Part shown: piece by piece, positions 23,110 through 30,759 of the stretch
Numbering within the stretch: position 1 is the stretch's first letter
How the letters are laid out: the number at the start of each line of letters is the position of its first letter
Origin: Pseudomonadota bacterium
GTDB taxonomy: Bacteria > Pseudomonadota > Alphaproteobacteria > Rhizobiales > Beijerinckiaceae
Assembly (NCBI GenBank): GCA_023423995.1
Contig: JAFAEL010000093.1
Location: 1 to 34,231 of the forward strand
DNA: 34,231 bases
Direction: 5' to 3'
The notes under the pieces: generated by a model
What the model saw: the letters and a program-made list of their open reading frames with translations, nothing else
What the model was told of the DNA's origin: nothing
Databases searched by the model: none
Made by a program: the position numbers and the translations under genes

Positions 23110-24964
23110 GGCCGGCGCCGCCGGTCGTCCGCGACAGGCCGTGCTCGGTCTTGTTCCACCTCTGGGGCTGCAGCACGAATTCGAGCAGGCCCCGCCAGGC
23201 CGCGATGCTGACGAGGCAGTAATAGGCCGGCATCAGGGCCACGTGGGCGAGGAGCCCGGGCCAGCGGCGCCGCCGCAGGGCCTCGATCGGCGGCAGCGTG
23301 AGGGCGAGGAGGCCAGCGGCGAACAGCGTCGAGCCGACCGCCGCGGCCGTGATGTCGAGCAGGCTTTGCGGCTGGAACAGGCGGCCCGTGAGCACGGCAT
23401 CGAAGGCCAGGACCATCAGGAAGGGAAAGCCGGCCGCGGATGCGACCGACCCGAATGTGAGGGCGAGGGCGCCGAGCGCCCGGGCCGTTCCAAGCTCGCG
23501 GAACAAAGCGGCCGGGCTCCGGGAATGCGTCACGGAGACCTGGAGGAGCCCCTTCATCCAGCGCGTTCGCTGGCGCAGCCACGCTCCGAGATGGGCGGGC
23601 GCCTCCTCGCGCGTCGCGGACGGAAGATCCGCCACCCGATAGCCGGCCGCGGCGAGCCGGATCCCGAGGTCGGCATCCTCCGTGACGTTCCAGGCATCCC
23701 AGCCGCCCAGCGCCTGCAGGACGGGACGGCGGAAATGGTTGGAGGTGCCGCCGAGAAGCACCGGAAGATCGAAGCGCGCCAGGGCCGGGCTCAGGACGTC
23801 GAACAGCGCCGCATATTCGATCGTGAACATGCGGGTCAGCCAGCTGTCGCGCGTGTTGTCGATCACGAGCCGGGCCTGGAGGCAGGCCACCTCGGGAGCG
23901 GACCGCTCGAACACGGAGACCGCAAGCCGAAGCTGGTCCGGATCCGGTACGTCCTCCGCATCGTAGACCGTCACGAACTCGCCGCGTGCGAGCGGCAGCG
24001 CCACGTTCAGGGCGCGCGGCTTGGTCCTGGGCTCGCCCGGCGGGGCGGTGATCACTTCGACGAACCCGGGCAGTCGCGCGCCGGCGAGCGCGGCCGCCGT
24101 CTCGCGATCATCCGCCTCGACGATCAGCTTGGCGTCGAGCTTGGCGGCCGGATAGTCGATCGCCTCGAGGGCAGTCAGCAGGCGGGGGAGGACCCGGGCC
24201 TCGCGATAGAGCGCCACCAGGATCGTGTAGACGGGCAGGTCGCGATCTGCAGTGCGCGGCGGGAGCCGCGGGGGCGATACCGGCACCGGCTCCAGCACGG
24301 ATGCGAGGCGCAGGCTCGTGCTGCCCAGGAAGGCGACGCCGAGGAGGAGCGAGGCGGTGGTCCAGGTCGCCTCCGGGGCGAGGACGGCACTCGCGCCGGA
24401 CGCGAAGCCGAACACATACCCCACCGCGAATTGCCGCCGGTTTGCTCCGCCCCGGTAGCTGAAGCGGGGCGAGTGGTGGGCCAGGCCGTTTGCGGCCAGC
24501 GCCGCGACCTGCTCCCCCCGGGCCGCGATCACGCTCCTGCGGATGCTCGCCGGTGTTGTGATCGCAATGCCGCCGGCGAGCCGGATGCGACGGACCAGGA
24601 GGCCAGCCACGACCTCGCCGCGCGGCGCATAGGCATACTGGGCCGCCGCGGCCGGGCCGAGCGGGACGAGGCCCGCCAGAATGGCTTCCGGGAAACGGGC
24701 CCGACAATGGACGTCGAGCAATCCGTCGATAAACGGAAGATCCAGCTCTGCTGCGAGAAGTCGAAAGTAGCATTCCTCCGAGATCCGACCCGATCGGATC
24801 AGCGCCTCGTCTGCCGAGACGCCGCCCTCCGCGGCAAGGACCGTGGCGTCTTCGAGGGCAGGCCTCGGTACGCCGTGCCGCAGGAGGAAGGCGATCTCGG
24901 GCGGAAGCTGTCGATATGCAGTTGCCTCGGCGTGTACTCGCGCCAAGCCGCCCTGGATGAACAC
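23099..24964 (-). CDS. GT2 glycosyltransferase with N-terminal GspE/MshE-like region
   Basis: This 621-residue membrane glycosyltransferase likely polymerises or transfers a sugar for an exported glycan. Residues 1-150 are soluble and resemble the N-terminal domain of type II secretion ATPases (GGVSADEALIRSGRISEECY, AAELDLPFIDG). Two hydrophobic segments at about 182-220 precede the GT2 catalytic domain (about 243-470), with VYDAED (334-339), TEDAD (428-432) and the processive-enzyme motif QRTRW (465-469, Q-x-x-R-W). Three or more membrane helices follow to the end. The GTG start 24964 has GGGAG upstream; it is in a hairpin. The acceptor and donor sugars are unknown. Its 3' end overlaps the convergent transporter gene by 11 bases. 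Confidence 0.88.
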   Translation of the reverse strand: MFIQGGLARVHAEATAYRQLPPEIAFLLRHGVPRPALEDATVLAAEGGVSADEALIRSGRISEECYFRLLAAELDLPFIDGLLDVHCRARFPEAILAGLVPLGPAAAAQYAYAPRGEVVAGLLVRRIRLAGGIAITTPASIRRSVIAARGEQVAALAANGLAHHSPRFSYRGGANRRQFAVGYVFGFASGASAVLAPEATWTTASLLLGVAFLGSTSLRLASVLEPVPVSPPRLPPRTADRDLPVYTILVALYREARVLPRLLTALEAIDYPAAKLDAKLIVEADDRETAAALAGARLPGFVEVITAPPGEPRTKPRALNVALPLARGEFVTVYDAEDVPDPDQLRLAVSVFERSAPEVACLQARLVIDNTRDSWLTRMFTIEYAALFDVLSPALARFDLPVLLGGTSNHFRRPVLQALGGWDAWNVTEDADLGIRLAAAGYRVADLPSATREEAPAHLGAWLRQRTRWMKGLLQVSVTHSRSPAALFRELGTARALGALALTFGSVASAAGFPFLMVLAFDAVLTGRLFQPQSLLDITAAAVGSTLFAAGLLALTLPPIEALRRRRWPGLLAHVALMPAYYCLVSIAAWRGLLEFVLQPQRWNKTEHGLSRTTGGAGLTG

Positions 24965-24986
24965 GACAACTCCCGGGTTGTTGTGT
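24961..24986 (-). promoter_or_regulatory. Hairpin covering GTG start and ribosome site of the glycosyltransferase
   Basis: On the minus strand ACACAACAAC pairs with GTTGTCGTGT (9 of 10, the odd pair being a G-U type) around the loop CCGGGA. The GTG start (24964-24962) is in the right arm and the ribosome-binding GGGAG starts in the loop. If formed in the mRNA, the stem would hide the start codon and lower translation. This is a structural inference. Confidence 0.5.
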
Positions 24987-25026
24987 CCATCAAAGTCGTT
25001 CCGGGGAAAATGGGGAAGGTGCGACT

Positions 25027-25052
25027 TGCGAAGACTTGAACGAATCTTCGCA
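25027..25052. promoter_or_regulatory. TGCGAAGA-N10-TCTTCGCA dyad between glycosyltransferase and lysS
   Basis: A perfect 8-bp inverted repeat with a 10-base spacer lies in the 155-base divergent gap, 63-75 bases from either gene. It could be an operator or a stem-loop in either leader. Confidence 0.4.
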
Positions 25053-25119
25053 TGTTGCAGGAAGGTTGCACTCCGGGCCGTTTGCGGACATCTGACGGGG
25101 ATCCACCAGATCGACCATC

Positions 25120-26817
25120 ATGACCTCGTCCGATCCCGACCTCCGTTCCGCCGTCGCTGCGGCAGCTGCCTGGCCCTTCGAGGAAGCGAGGAAACTCGTC
25201 GCGCGCCTGGAGAAATCGGGGAAGAAGGAGGCGCTGTTCGAGACGGGCTACGGTCCGTCCGGCCTGCCGCATATCGGCACCTTCGGCGAGGTCGCCCGCA
25301 CCACGATGGTGCGCAACGCCTTCCGGGTCCTGACCGAGGACAGGATCCCGACGCGGCTCGTCGCCTTCTCGGACGACATGGACGGCCTGCGGAAGGTGCC
25401 GGACAACGTTCCGAACAAGGAGCTGCTGGCCGCGAACCTCAACAAGCCGCTGACGGCCGTGCCGGACCCGTTCGGGACGCATCCGAGCTTCGGCGAGCAC
25501 AACAACGCGCGGCTGCGCGCCTTCCTGGATTCCTTCGGCTTCGAATACGAATTCATGTCGGCGACCGAGTGCTACCGGGCCGGCCGCTTCGACGCGACGC
25601 TGCGCCTGATGCTGGAGCGCTACGACGAGGTGATGGCCATCATGCTGCCGTCGCTGCGGGCGGAGCGCTCGGCCACCTATTCGCCCTTCCTGCCGCTGCA
25701 TCCGAAGACGGGGCACGTGATGCAGGTGCCGATCGACGAGGTCAGGCGCGACAGCGCGACCCTGGTCTGGCGCGACCCCGAGACGGGCGAGCGGTTCGAG
25801 ACCTCTGTCCTCGGCGGCCACGCGAAGCTGCAATGGAAGCCGGACTGGGCGATGCGCTGGGTCGCGCTCGGCGTCGATTACGAGATGGCCGGCAAGGACC
25901 TCATCGACTCGGTCAAGCTGTCCTCGCAGATCGCCCGCGCGCTCGGGGCCGAGCCGCCGGAGGGCTTCAATTACGAGCTCTTCCTCGACGAGAAGGGCCA
26001 GAAGATCTCGAAGTCGAAGGGCAACGGCCTGACGATCGAGGAATGGCTCACCTACGGCACGCCCGAGAGCCTCGCGCTCTTCATGTACAACAAGCCGCGC
26101 GAGGCGAAGCGGCTGTTCTTCGACGTGATCCCGCGGCAGGTGGACGACTATCTCACCTTCCTGGAGAAGTACGCAGGCCAGGACTGGAAGCTGCGGCTCG
26201 GCAACCCGGTCTGGCACATCCATTCCGGCCATCCGCCCGCGCCGGAGCTCGTCCAGGGCGCGGGCGAGCGCGCCGCGACCATCTCCTTCGCGATGCTGCT
26301 CAACCTCGTGGCGGTGGCCAATACCGAGGATCCGGCCGTTTTGTGGGGCTTCATCCGCCGCTACGCGCCGGGCGCCTCGCCGGAGACCCACCCGGTGCTC
26401 GACCGGCTCGTCCGGCACGCGCTCGCCTATTACCGCGACTTCGTCCGGCCCTCGAAGGCCTACAGGGCGCCGACCGAGGCCGAGCGGGCCGCCCTTGCCG
26501 ACCTCTCGGAGTCGCTCTCCGCCTTCGCGGGCTCGACGGATGCCGAGGCGCTGCAGGCGGCCGTCTACGAGGTCGGCCGGACGCATTTCCCGGACACGTC
26601 CGGAAAGGCGAAGAGCCCGGACGGGCGCCCAGGCGTGTCGCAGGCCTGGTTCCAGACCATCTACCAGGTCCTGCTCGGCGAGGCGCGCGGGCCGCGGTTC
26701 GGCTCCTTCGTGGCGCTCTACGGCGTCGACGAGACCCGCGCCCTGATCGCGAAGGCGCTTGCCGGCGAGCTCCTTTCGGAGCACGAGGCCTTCGTCTCCG
26801 CCCGTGCAGCCGCGTGA
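25120..26817 (+). CDS. lysS: Lysyl-tRNA synthetase, class I
   Basis: This 565-residue enzyme charges tRNA-Lys. It is the archaeal-type class I enzyme, kept by many alphaproteobacteria instead of the usual class II LysRS. The two class I signatures are visible: HIGT in [12 protein letters not shown] (51-54) and KISKS at 295-299 in [11 protein letters not shown]. The catalytic Rossmann domain spans about 20-310 and the C-terminal helical anticodon region follows. ATG 25120 starts a normal N-terminus although no strong ribosome site precedes it. It is followed after 155 bases by rpsT on the same strand, which has its own promoter. Confidence 0.97.
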   Translation: MTSSDPDLRSAVAAAAAWPFEEARKLVARLEKSGKKEALFETGYGPSGLPHIGTFGEVARTTMVRNAFRVLTEDRIPTRLVAFSDDMDGLRKVPDNVPNKELLAANLNKPLTAVPDPFGTHPSFGEHNNARLRAFLDSFGFEYEFMSATECYRAGRFDATLRLMLERYDEVMAIMLPSLRAERSATYSPFLPLHPKTGHVMQVPIDEVRRDSATLVWRDPETGERFETSVLGGHAKLQWKPDWAMRWVALGVDYEMAGKDLIDSVKLSSQIARALGAEPPEGFNYELFLDEKGQKISKSKGNGLTIEEWLTYGTPESLALFMYNKPREAKRLFFDVIPRQVDDYLTFLEKYAGQDWKLRLGNPVWHIHSGHPPAPELVQGAGERAATISFAMLLNLVAVANTEDPAVLWGFIRRYAPGASPETHPVLDRLVRHALAYYRDFVRPSKAYRAPTEAERAALADLSESLSAFAGSTDAEALQAAVYEVGRTHFPDTSGKAKSPDGRPGVSQAWFQTIYQVLLGEARGPRFGSFVALYGVDETRALIAKALAGELLSEHEAFVSARAAA

Positions 26818-26829
26818 GTGAAATGTGCG

Positions 26830-26858
26830 TTGACCTTTGCGGCCGGGTAGGCTTATAA
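26830..26858 (+). promoter_or_regulatory. Sigma-70-type promoter of rpsT
   Basis: TTGACC (26830-26835), a 17-base spacer and TTATAA (26853-26858) form a near-consensus housekeeping promoter. It starts 12 bases after the lysS stop and implies an rpsT leader of about 105 bases. It is the best promoter in the window. Confidence 0.8.
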
Positions 26859-26972
26859 GCCCCCGATCGAGAGCCCTGGTGCAACCGCCGGGGCTCTTGC
26901 CGCTTTCACATCAGCAGCGATCGCGTCGTCGCCCGGCTCGGGCGCCCGATCCTTATTCGGCGAGGTTCTCCC

Positions 26973-27239
26973 ATGGCCAACACCGTGTCGGCCAAGAAGA
27001 TGGCGCGAAAGATCGCCCGGCGCACCGAGGTCAATCGGGCCCGTCGTTCCCGGATGCGGACCTTCCTGCGCAAGGTCGAGGAGGCGATCGCCGCCGGCGA
27101 CCGCACCACTGCCACGCAGGTTCTCCGGACGGCCGAGCCCGAGATCATGCGGGCGGCCCAGAAGGGCGTCCTGCACAAGAACACCGCCTCCCGGAAGATC
27201 TCGCGCCTCGCGCACCGGATCACGACGCTCAGCGCCTGA
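26973..27239 (+). CDS. rpsT: 30S ribosomal protein S20
   Basis: This 88-residue basic protein binds 16S rRNA early in small-subunit assembly. It is recognised by [17 protein letters not shown] at the start, the basic helix [18 protein letters not shown], and the ending [16 protein letters not shown], all typical of alphaproteobacterial S20. ATG 26973 follows GCGAGG by 8 bases. It has its own promoter (26830-26858) and terminator (27261-27289), so it is a single-gene unit with a leader of about 105 bases that could host the autoregulation known for S20 in other bacteria. Confidence 0.98.
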   Translation: MANTVSAKKMARKIARRTEVNRARRSRMRTFLRKVEEAIAAGDRTTATQVLRTAEPEIMRAAQKGVLHKNTASRKISRLAHRITTLSA

Positions 27240-27260
27240 TCCAACGGCTCATCGTTTCTA

Positions 27261-27289
27261 AAAGCCCGGCCCTCGCGCCGGGCTTTTTT
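27261..27289 (+). terminator. Rho-independent terminator of rpsT
   Basis: AAAGCCCGGC, loop CCTCGC, GCCGGGCTTT and three further T residues make a classical stem plus T run, 21 bases past the rpsT stop. The A run at the left also makes it usable in the reverse direction. Confidence 0.93.
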
Positions 27290-28008
27290 GATTCCGAACG
27301 AAGTGTGGATGCCGGGCCACAAATGCGCGGCTCCACGAATGTTCTTATTTCGTTCAAGTTGACTGGTTCGAACTGTCCCGGGGTGGTTCGCGCGGGGGCG
27401 CCGCGCAGATAAACCTATGACAGTCGAGTGACTTAGGCCCCAAAGCGCGAGACTCAGCCCGCGCCAACGCGCGAATCCCCTCCGAGGGTGGCTCCGGCCG
27501 AGGATTTTTCAGCGACCCGGCGAGGGATTGCTCGGCGCCCCTCGGGCCGACGAAATCCAGTGAATCCTTGGGTTTGCGAGGGGAAAGGGGGCTCGACAGC
27601 GCCGAGCGGATCGCGTCCTCCGCCCTTCGACTCACGTTTAGGCTGTTGCGCCTCGGGGAGCCCCCGGCTACGTTCCGCTGGCCTCGCCACTTTCTTGCGG
27701 TGAGGCGCTCCCAGCGTGTAGTGCACAGAACAGCTCACTTTTTGCGGAGTAGAGCGTTGTCGGTCGCGAGAAGCGAGAAAGACAGGATAAGGCGATCGAT
27801 CTTTGAACTGGCGAGTTTTGCTGGTCTGTTCTGACGCGTTCGGTTTTCGGTAGTTCTGGCGACTTCAACCCCGGTCTGGAGGGGCGTGCTTGCGTGCGCT
27901 CCTTGCCTGCCGGGACGGGAGACCTGTGCCCGGGAAGAAGCCTGAAGTGATGCGTAGCGTGACCGCCGGTTTGAGGCAGCCGGCGGATGAGTGTGACAGG
28001 AGGCGGGG
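27290..28008. other. Gene-free dnaA upstream region
   Basis: Between the rpsT terminator and dnaA I see no credible gene; short frames on both strands have no family-like sequence or ribosome site. The stretch holds five GANTC sites (27290, 27451, 27473, 27562, 27629), a tandem GCGAGAA repeat (27766-27779) and locally A/T-richer sequence around 27720-27850. GANTC is the CcrM methylation target that tunes dnaA expression in related bacteria. No exact TTATCCACA box was found, so an origin here is not supported. Confidence 0.6.
27963..27986 (+). promoter_or_regulatory. Stem-loop just upstream of the dnaA ribosome site
   Basis: CCGCCGG and CCGGCGG pair perfectly around a 10-base loop, ending 11 bases before the AGGAGG that serves the dnaA TTG start. 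If in the leader, it could shape access to the ribosome site. Function is inferred. Confidence 0.45.
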
Positions 28009-29457
28009 TTGGGCGAGGATTCTTGGACGCGCGTCAAACGGCGGTTGCGCGCGGAACTGGGCGAAGACGTCTTCATGAGCTGGCTCGCCCGACTCGAGAT
28101 GGAGGAGGTCACGGATAACGCCGCCCGCCTCAGCGTGCCCACGCGCTTCCTCAAGAGCTGGATCGAGGCCCACTATCTGGAGCGGGTGCTCACCGCCTAC
28201 CGGAGCGAGACCTCCTCGACGGCGAACATCTCCATCGTGGTGCGCAGCGGCTCGCGGGATGGCGTTGCGTTCAAGGGGTCGGATATCGCCCGCCGCAACG
28301 CGGCCGCGGCGGCAAAGCCGAACGGGATCCATGTGAACGGCAGCCAGCCGGAGATTCTGCCCGCCCCGAGCGCGGCGGCGCCCGCATCTCCGGCGGTTCC
28401 CCGCGCAGACGGCGAGATCGCCGGCGCACCGCTCGACACGCGCCTCACCTTCGAGAGCTTCGTCGTGGGCCGGTCCAACGCGCTCGCCCAGGCGGCGGCC
28501 GAGCGCATCGCGCGCCATGACGGCCCGCAGGCGCTCTACAACCCGCTCTACATCCAGGCCGGCGTCGGCCTCGGCAAGACGCATCTCCTGCACGCCATCG
28601 GCAACGAGACGCGCCTCGCGGGCCGGCGGGTGATCTACCTGACGGCCGATCGCTTCATGTACGGCTTCGTCGCCTCCCTGAAGGCGCAGACCTCGCTCGC
28701 CTTCAAGGAGCGCCTGCGCGGGATCGACCTCCTGATCCTGGACGACGTGCAGTTCATCCAGGGGCGGACCATCCAGCAGGAATTCGGCCATACGCTGAAC
28801 GCCCTCATCGACGCGGGCCGGCAGGTCGTGGTCGCGGCGGATAGGCCGCCGGCAGAACTCGAGAGCCTCGACGAGCGGGTGCGCTCGCGGCTCGGCGGCG
28901 GCCTTGTGGTCGAGATCTCGGCCCTGGACGAGAAGCTGCGCGCCGGGATCCTCAACCAGCGGATCGCGGCCGTGAAGACGGCCCATCCGGGCTTCGACGT
29001 GAGCCCGGCCGTCGTTCAGTATGTCGCCAATTCCATCAGCACCAACGGGCGGGACCTCGAGGGCGCCGTGAACCGGCTCCTGGCGCATGCCACCCTGTCG
29101 GGCACCGCCGTGACGCTGGAGACCGCGGAGGTCGCGATCCGGGACCTCGTCCGCTCACGCGAGCCGAAGCGCGTGAAGATCGAGGACATCCAGAAGCTGG
29201 TCGCGTCGCGCTACAACGTCTCGCGGTCCGACATCCTATCCGAGCGGCGCACGGCAGCGGTCGTGAAGCCGCGCCAGATCGCCATGTACCTGTCCAAGGT
29301 GCTGACGCTCCGGTCCCTGCCGGAGATCGGGCGGCGCTTCGGCGGCCGCGACCACACGACGGTGCTCCACGCCGTGCGCAAGATCGAGAAGGCGCTCGGG
29401 GCCGACACGTCCCTGTCGGAAGAGGTCGAACTCCTGAAGCGCATGCTCCAGGAGTGA
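28009..29457 (+). CDS. dnaA: Chromosomal replication initiator protein DnaA
   Basis: This AAA+ ATPase of 482 residues binds DnaA boxes and opens the replication origin. Domain I (about 1-80) begins with [20 protein letters not shown] low-complexity linker (90-140) follows, then the AAA+ core with Walker A GVGLGKTH (185-192) and Walker [11 protein letters not shown] (about 241-250), sensor ending [14 protein letters not shown], and the DNA-binding signature [11 protein letters not shown] near 446. The start is TTG 28009, preceded by AGGAGG 5-10 bases upstream. A rare start codon plus an upstream stem-loop suggest tuned translation. The convergent SCO gene follows after a perfect GC-rich palindrome. 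Confidence 0.98.
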   Translation: MGEDSWTRVKRRLRAELGEDVFMSWLARLEMEEVTDNAARLSVPTRFLKSWIEAHYLERVLTAYRSETSSTANISIVVRSGSRDGVAFKGSDIARRNAAAAAKPNGIHVNGSQPEILPAPSAAAPASPAVPRADGEIAGAPLDTRLTFESFVVGRSNALAQAAAERIARHDGPQALYNPLYIQAGVGLGKTHLLHAIGNETRLAGRRVIYLTADRFMYGFVASLKAQTSLAFKERLRGIDLLILDDVQFIQGRTIQQEFGHTLNALIDAGRQVVVAADRPPAELESLDERVRSRLGGGLVVEISALDEKLRAGILNQRIAAVKTAHPGFDVSPAVVQYVANSISTNGRDLEGAVNRLLAHATLSGTAVTLETAEVAIRDLVRSREPKRVKIEDIQKLVASRYNVSRSDILSERRTAAVVKPRQIAMYLSKVLTLRSLPEIGRRFGGRDHTTVLHAVRKIEKALGADTSLSEEVELLKRMLQE

Positions 29458-29468
29458 GATCGGAAAGC

Positions 29469-29491
29469 CCGCGCGCCGGCCCGGCGCGCGG
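29469..29491. terminator. Palindrome between convergent dnaA and SCO gene
   Basis: CCGCGCGCCGG and CCGGCGCGCGG are perfect 11-bp inverted copies with a 1-base centre, 11 bases after the dnaA stop and 8 bases from the SCO gene stop. The 42-base gap between the two convergent genes contains little else, so a shared bidirectional terminator is likely, though no T run exists. Confidence 0.55.
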
Positions 29492-29499
29492 CGCGGTCC

Positions 29500-30087
29500 T
29501 CAGATGCGGCGGAGAAGATCCTGGGCTGCCTCCGCCGGAGGCCGGTCCAGGTTGAAGGCGCCGATGAAGTTCCCGTCCTTGCCCATCAGGTAGACGAGCG
29601 AGGTGTGCTCCATCGTGTAGTCGCCGTCCTTGGTCGGAGCCTTCTTGGCATAGGCGCGGAAATCGCGGACGACCTTGTCGATGGCCTCCTGCGAGCCGGT
29701 CAGGCCGATGATGCGGTCGTCGAAGCTCGAGACGTAGCTCTTCATGATGTCGGGCGTGTCACGCTCCGGATCCACCGTGATGAAGAGCGCCCGGACGTTC
29801 TTTCCCTTGTCGCCCATCTCCCGGAAGACCTCGGAGAGCTGGAACAGCTTGGTCGGGCAGACGTCGGGGCAGTGGGTGAAGCCGAAGAACACCAGGTAGG
29901 GGCTGCCGCGCAGGTCGCGGTCCGTCACCGTCCTGCCGTCGCCCGCGGCCAGCGAGAAGGGGCCGCCGATCGAGACGGTCGAGCCGCCGCGCGGAAGCAG
30001 CGTGAAGTAGATCGCGGTGCCAAGGGCGACGAGGCCGATCGCGAGAGCCAGGACCGGGAGCGCCAGGCGGCGCGTGCGAGGGGACAT
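29500..30087 (-). CDS. SCO1/SenC-family copper chaperone
   Basis: This 195-residue membrane-anchored thioredoxin-fold protein delivers copper to the CuA site of cytochrome c oxidase. An N-terminal helix (LALPVLALAIGLVALGTAIYF) anchors it facing the periplasm. The copper-binding CxxxC is Cys73/Cys77 in THCPDVCP, and the third ligand His161 lies in YTMEHTSLVYL. FITVDPERDTP is the usual family block. ATG 30087 has no strong ribosome site. No cytochrome oxidase genes are nearby. It lies downstream of a lipoprotein gene on the same strand, across a gap full of hairpins (30126-30221). A copper link to the cupredoxin at 4960 is only thematic. Confidence 0.95.
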   Translation of the reverse strand: MSPRTRRLALPVLALAIGLVALGTAIYFTLLPRGGSTVSIGGPFSLAAGDGRTVTDRDLRGSPYLVFFGFTHCPDVCPTKLFQLSEVFREMGDKGKNVRALFITVDPERDTPDIMKSYVSSFDDRIIGLTGSQEAIDKVVRDFRAYAKKAPTKDGDYTMEHTSLVYLMGKDGNFIGAFNLDRPPAEAAQDLLRRI

Positions 30088-30125
30088 CAGCGAGCCTATT
30101 GGTTGCGCCGCTCAGCTAGAGGGGC

Positions 30126-30221
30126 GCCGCCTGCTTGCCAAGGCGGCCAAGCGACGCCGCATCGACCGGTGCGGCGACGGCTAGGCGGGCGAGTGTCCCT
30201 AGCCGGCGGCCTCCGGGCCGC
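30126..30221. other. Cluster of four back-to-back perfect stem-loops
   Basis: In the 145-base gap between the lipoprotein stop and the SCO start lie GCCGCCT-N8-AGGCGGC (30126-30147), CGCCGCA-N8-TGCGGCG (30155-30176), CGGCTAGG-N12-CCTAGCCG (30178-30205) and GCGGCC-TCCG-GGCCGC (30206-30221). The last three are separated by one and zero bases. High GC raises the chance of random stems, but four in a row is striking. It could be a structured RNA, a terminator/attenuator array or a palindromic repeat element. Confidence 0.55.
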
Positions 30222-30232
30222 AGGCGCCCCGC

Positions 30233-30661
30233 TCAGGAACGGGCGCTGATGACCGACGGGGTCCGGTAGGTGGGGCAGCGATACGCGACGCCCTCGACCC
30301 AGGACCAGTCGCGGTAGGGACGGCGGATGAGGAGAAGGTCCGTCGCGCCGCGGCGGAGCGCCTCGTCGCGGAGCGGCTCCAGGCGGACGGCGAAATTGTC
30401 GGCTTTCGGCAGGACGCCCCACCCGCCGGGCGGCGGCACGGCGTCCGGGCTCGATGCCGGCACGGGGGTCGTCAGCGCGCCATAGACATAGGGGCCGCGC
30501 CCATCGGTCCTGATCGGGCCGCCCACTTTGCCGAGCGAGCGGCAGGTGGCCACGTCCGCCGGCGAGTCGACGAGCCGCAGCGGGGCGGGCGGCACCGGAA
30601 AATAGCCGCACCCCGCAACGAGGGTCGCAACGAGCATCGCCGCAGCAAGGGGCTTCAGCAT
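30233..30661 (-). CDS. Small outer-envelope lipoprotein, DUF4156/RcsF-like shape
   Basis: This 142-residue protein starts with MLKPLAAAMLVATLVAGCGY, a lipoprotein signal peptide with lipobox LVAGC (Cys19 the lipidated residue). The mature part has VATCRSLGKVGG, a basic helix LEPLRDEALRRGATDLLLI and a Cys in AYRCPTY. A Cys pair with a strand-helix-strand core is the pattern of DUF4156/RcsF-like lipoproteins, but I am not sure. I chose ATG 30661 because the signal peptide then begins at residue 1 and AGGACG lies 7-12 bases upstream; the longer frame to 30730 gives a non-signal start. It precedes the SCO gene on the same strand. Confidence 0.72.
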   Translation of the reverse strand: MLKPLAAAMLVATLVAGCGYFPVPPAPLRLVDSPADVATCRSLGKVGGPIRTDGRGPYVYGALTTPVPASSPDAVPPPGGWGVLPKADNFAVRLEPLRDEALRRGATDLLLIRRPYRDWSWVEGVAYRCPTYRTPSVISARS

Positions 30662-30759
30662 CTGGTCGTCCTGTCGAGGGCACCCAGGCCCGGTCGCGAA
30701 TCGGTAGTAGCCGGCCCTCGCAAGCTTCACAATCCGGCGTTGCGCACCATTCGGGCCGC

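Noticed and set aside
27354..27834. Short open frames on both strands before dnaA
   Set aside because: Low-complexity translations, no ribosome sites and no family resemblance.
27240..28008. Replication origin oriC upstream of dnaA
   Set aside because: No exact TTATCCACA boxes or box cluster were found; the nearest matches have two or more mismatches. GC-skew would be needed.
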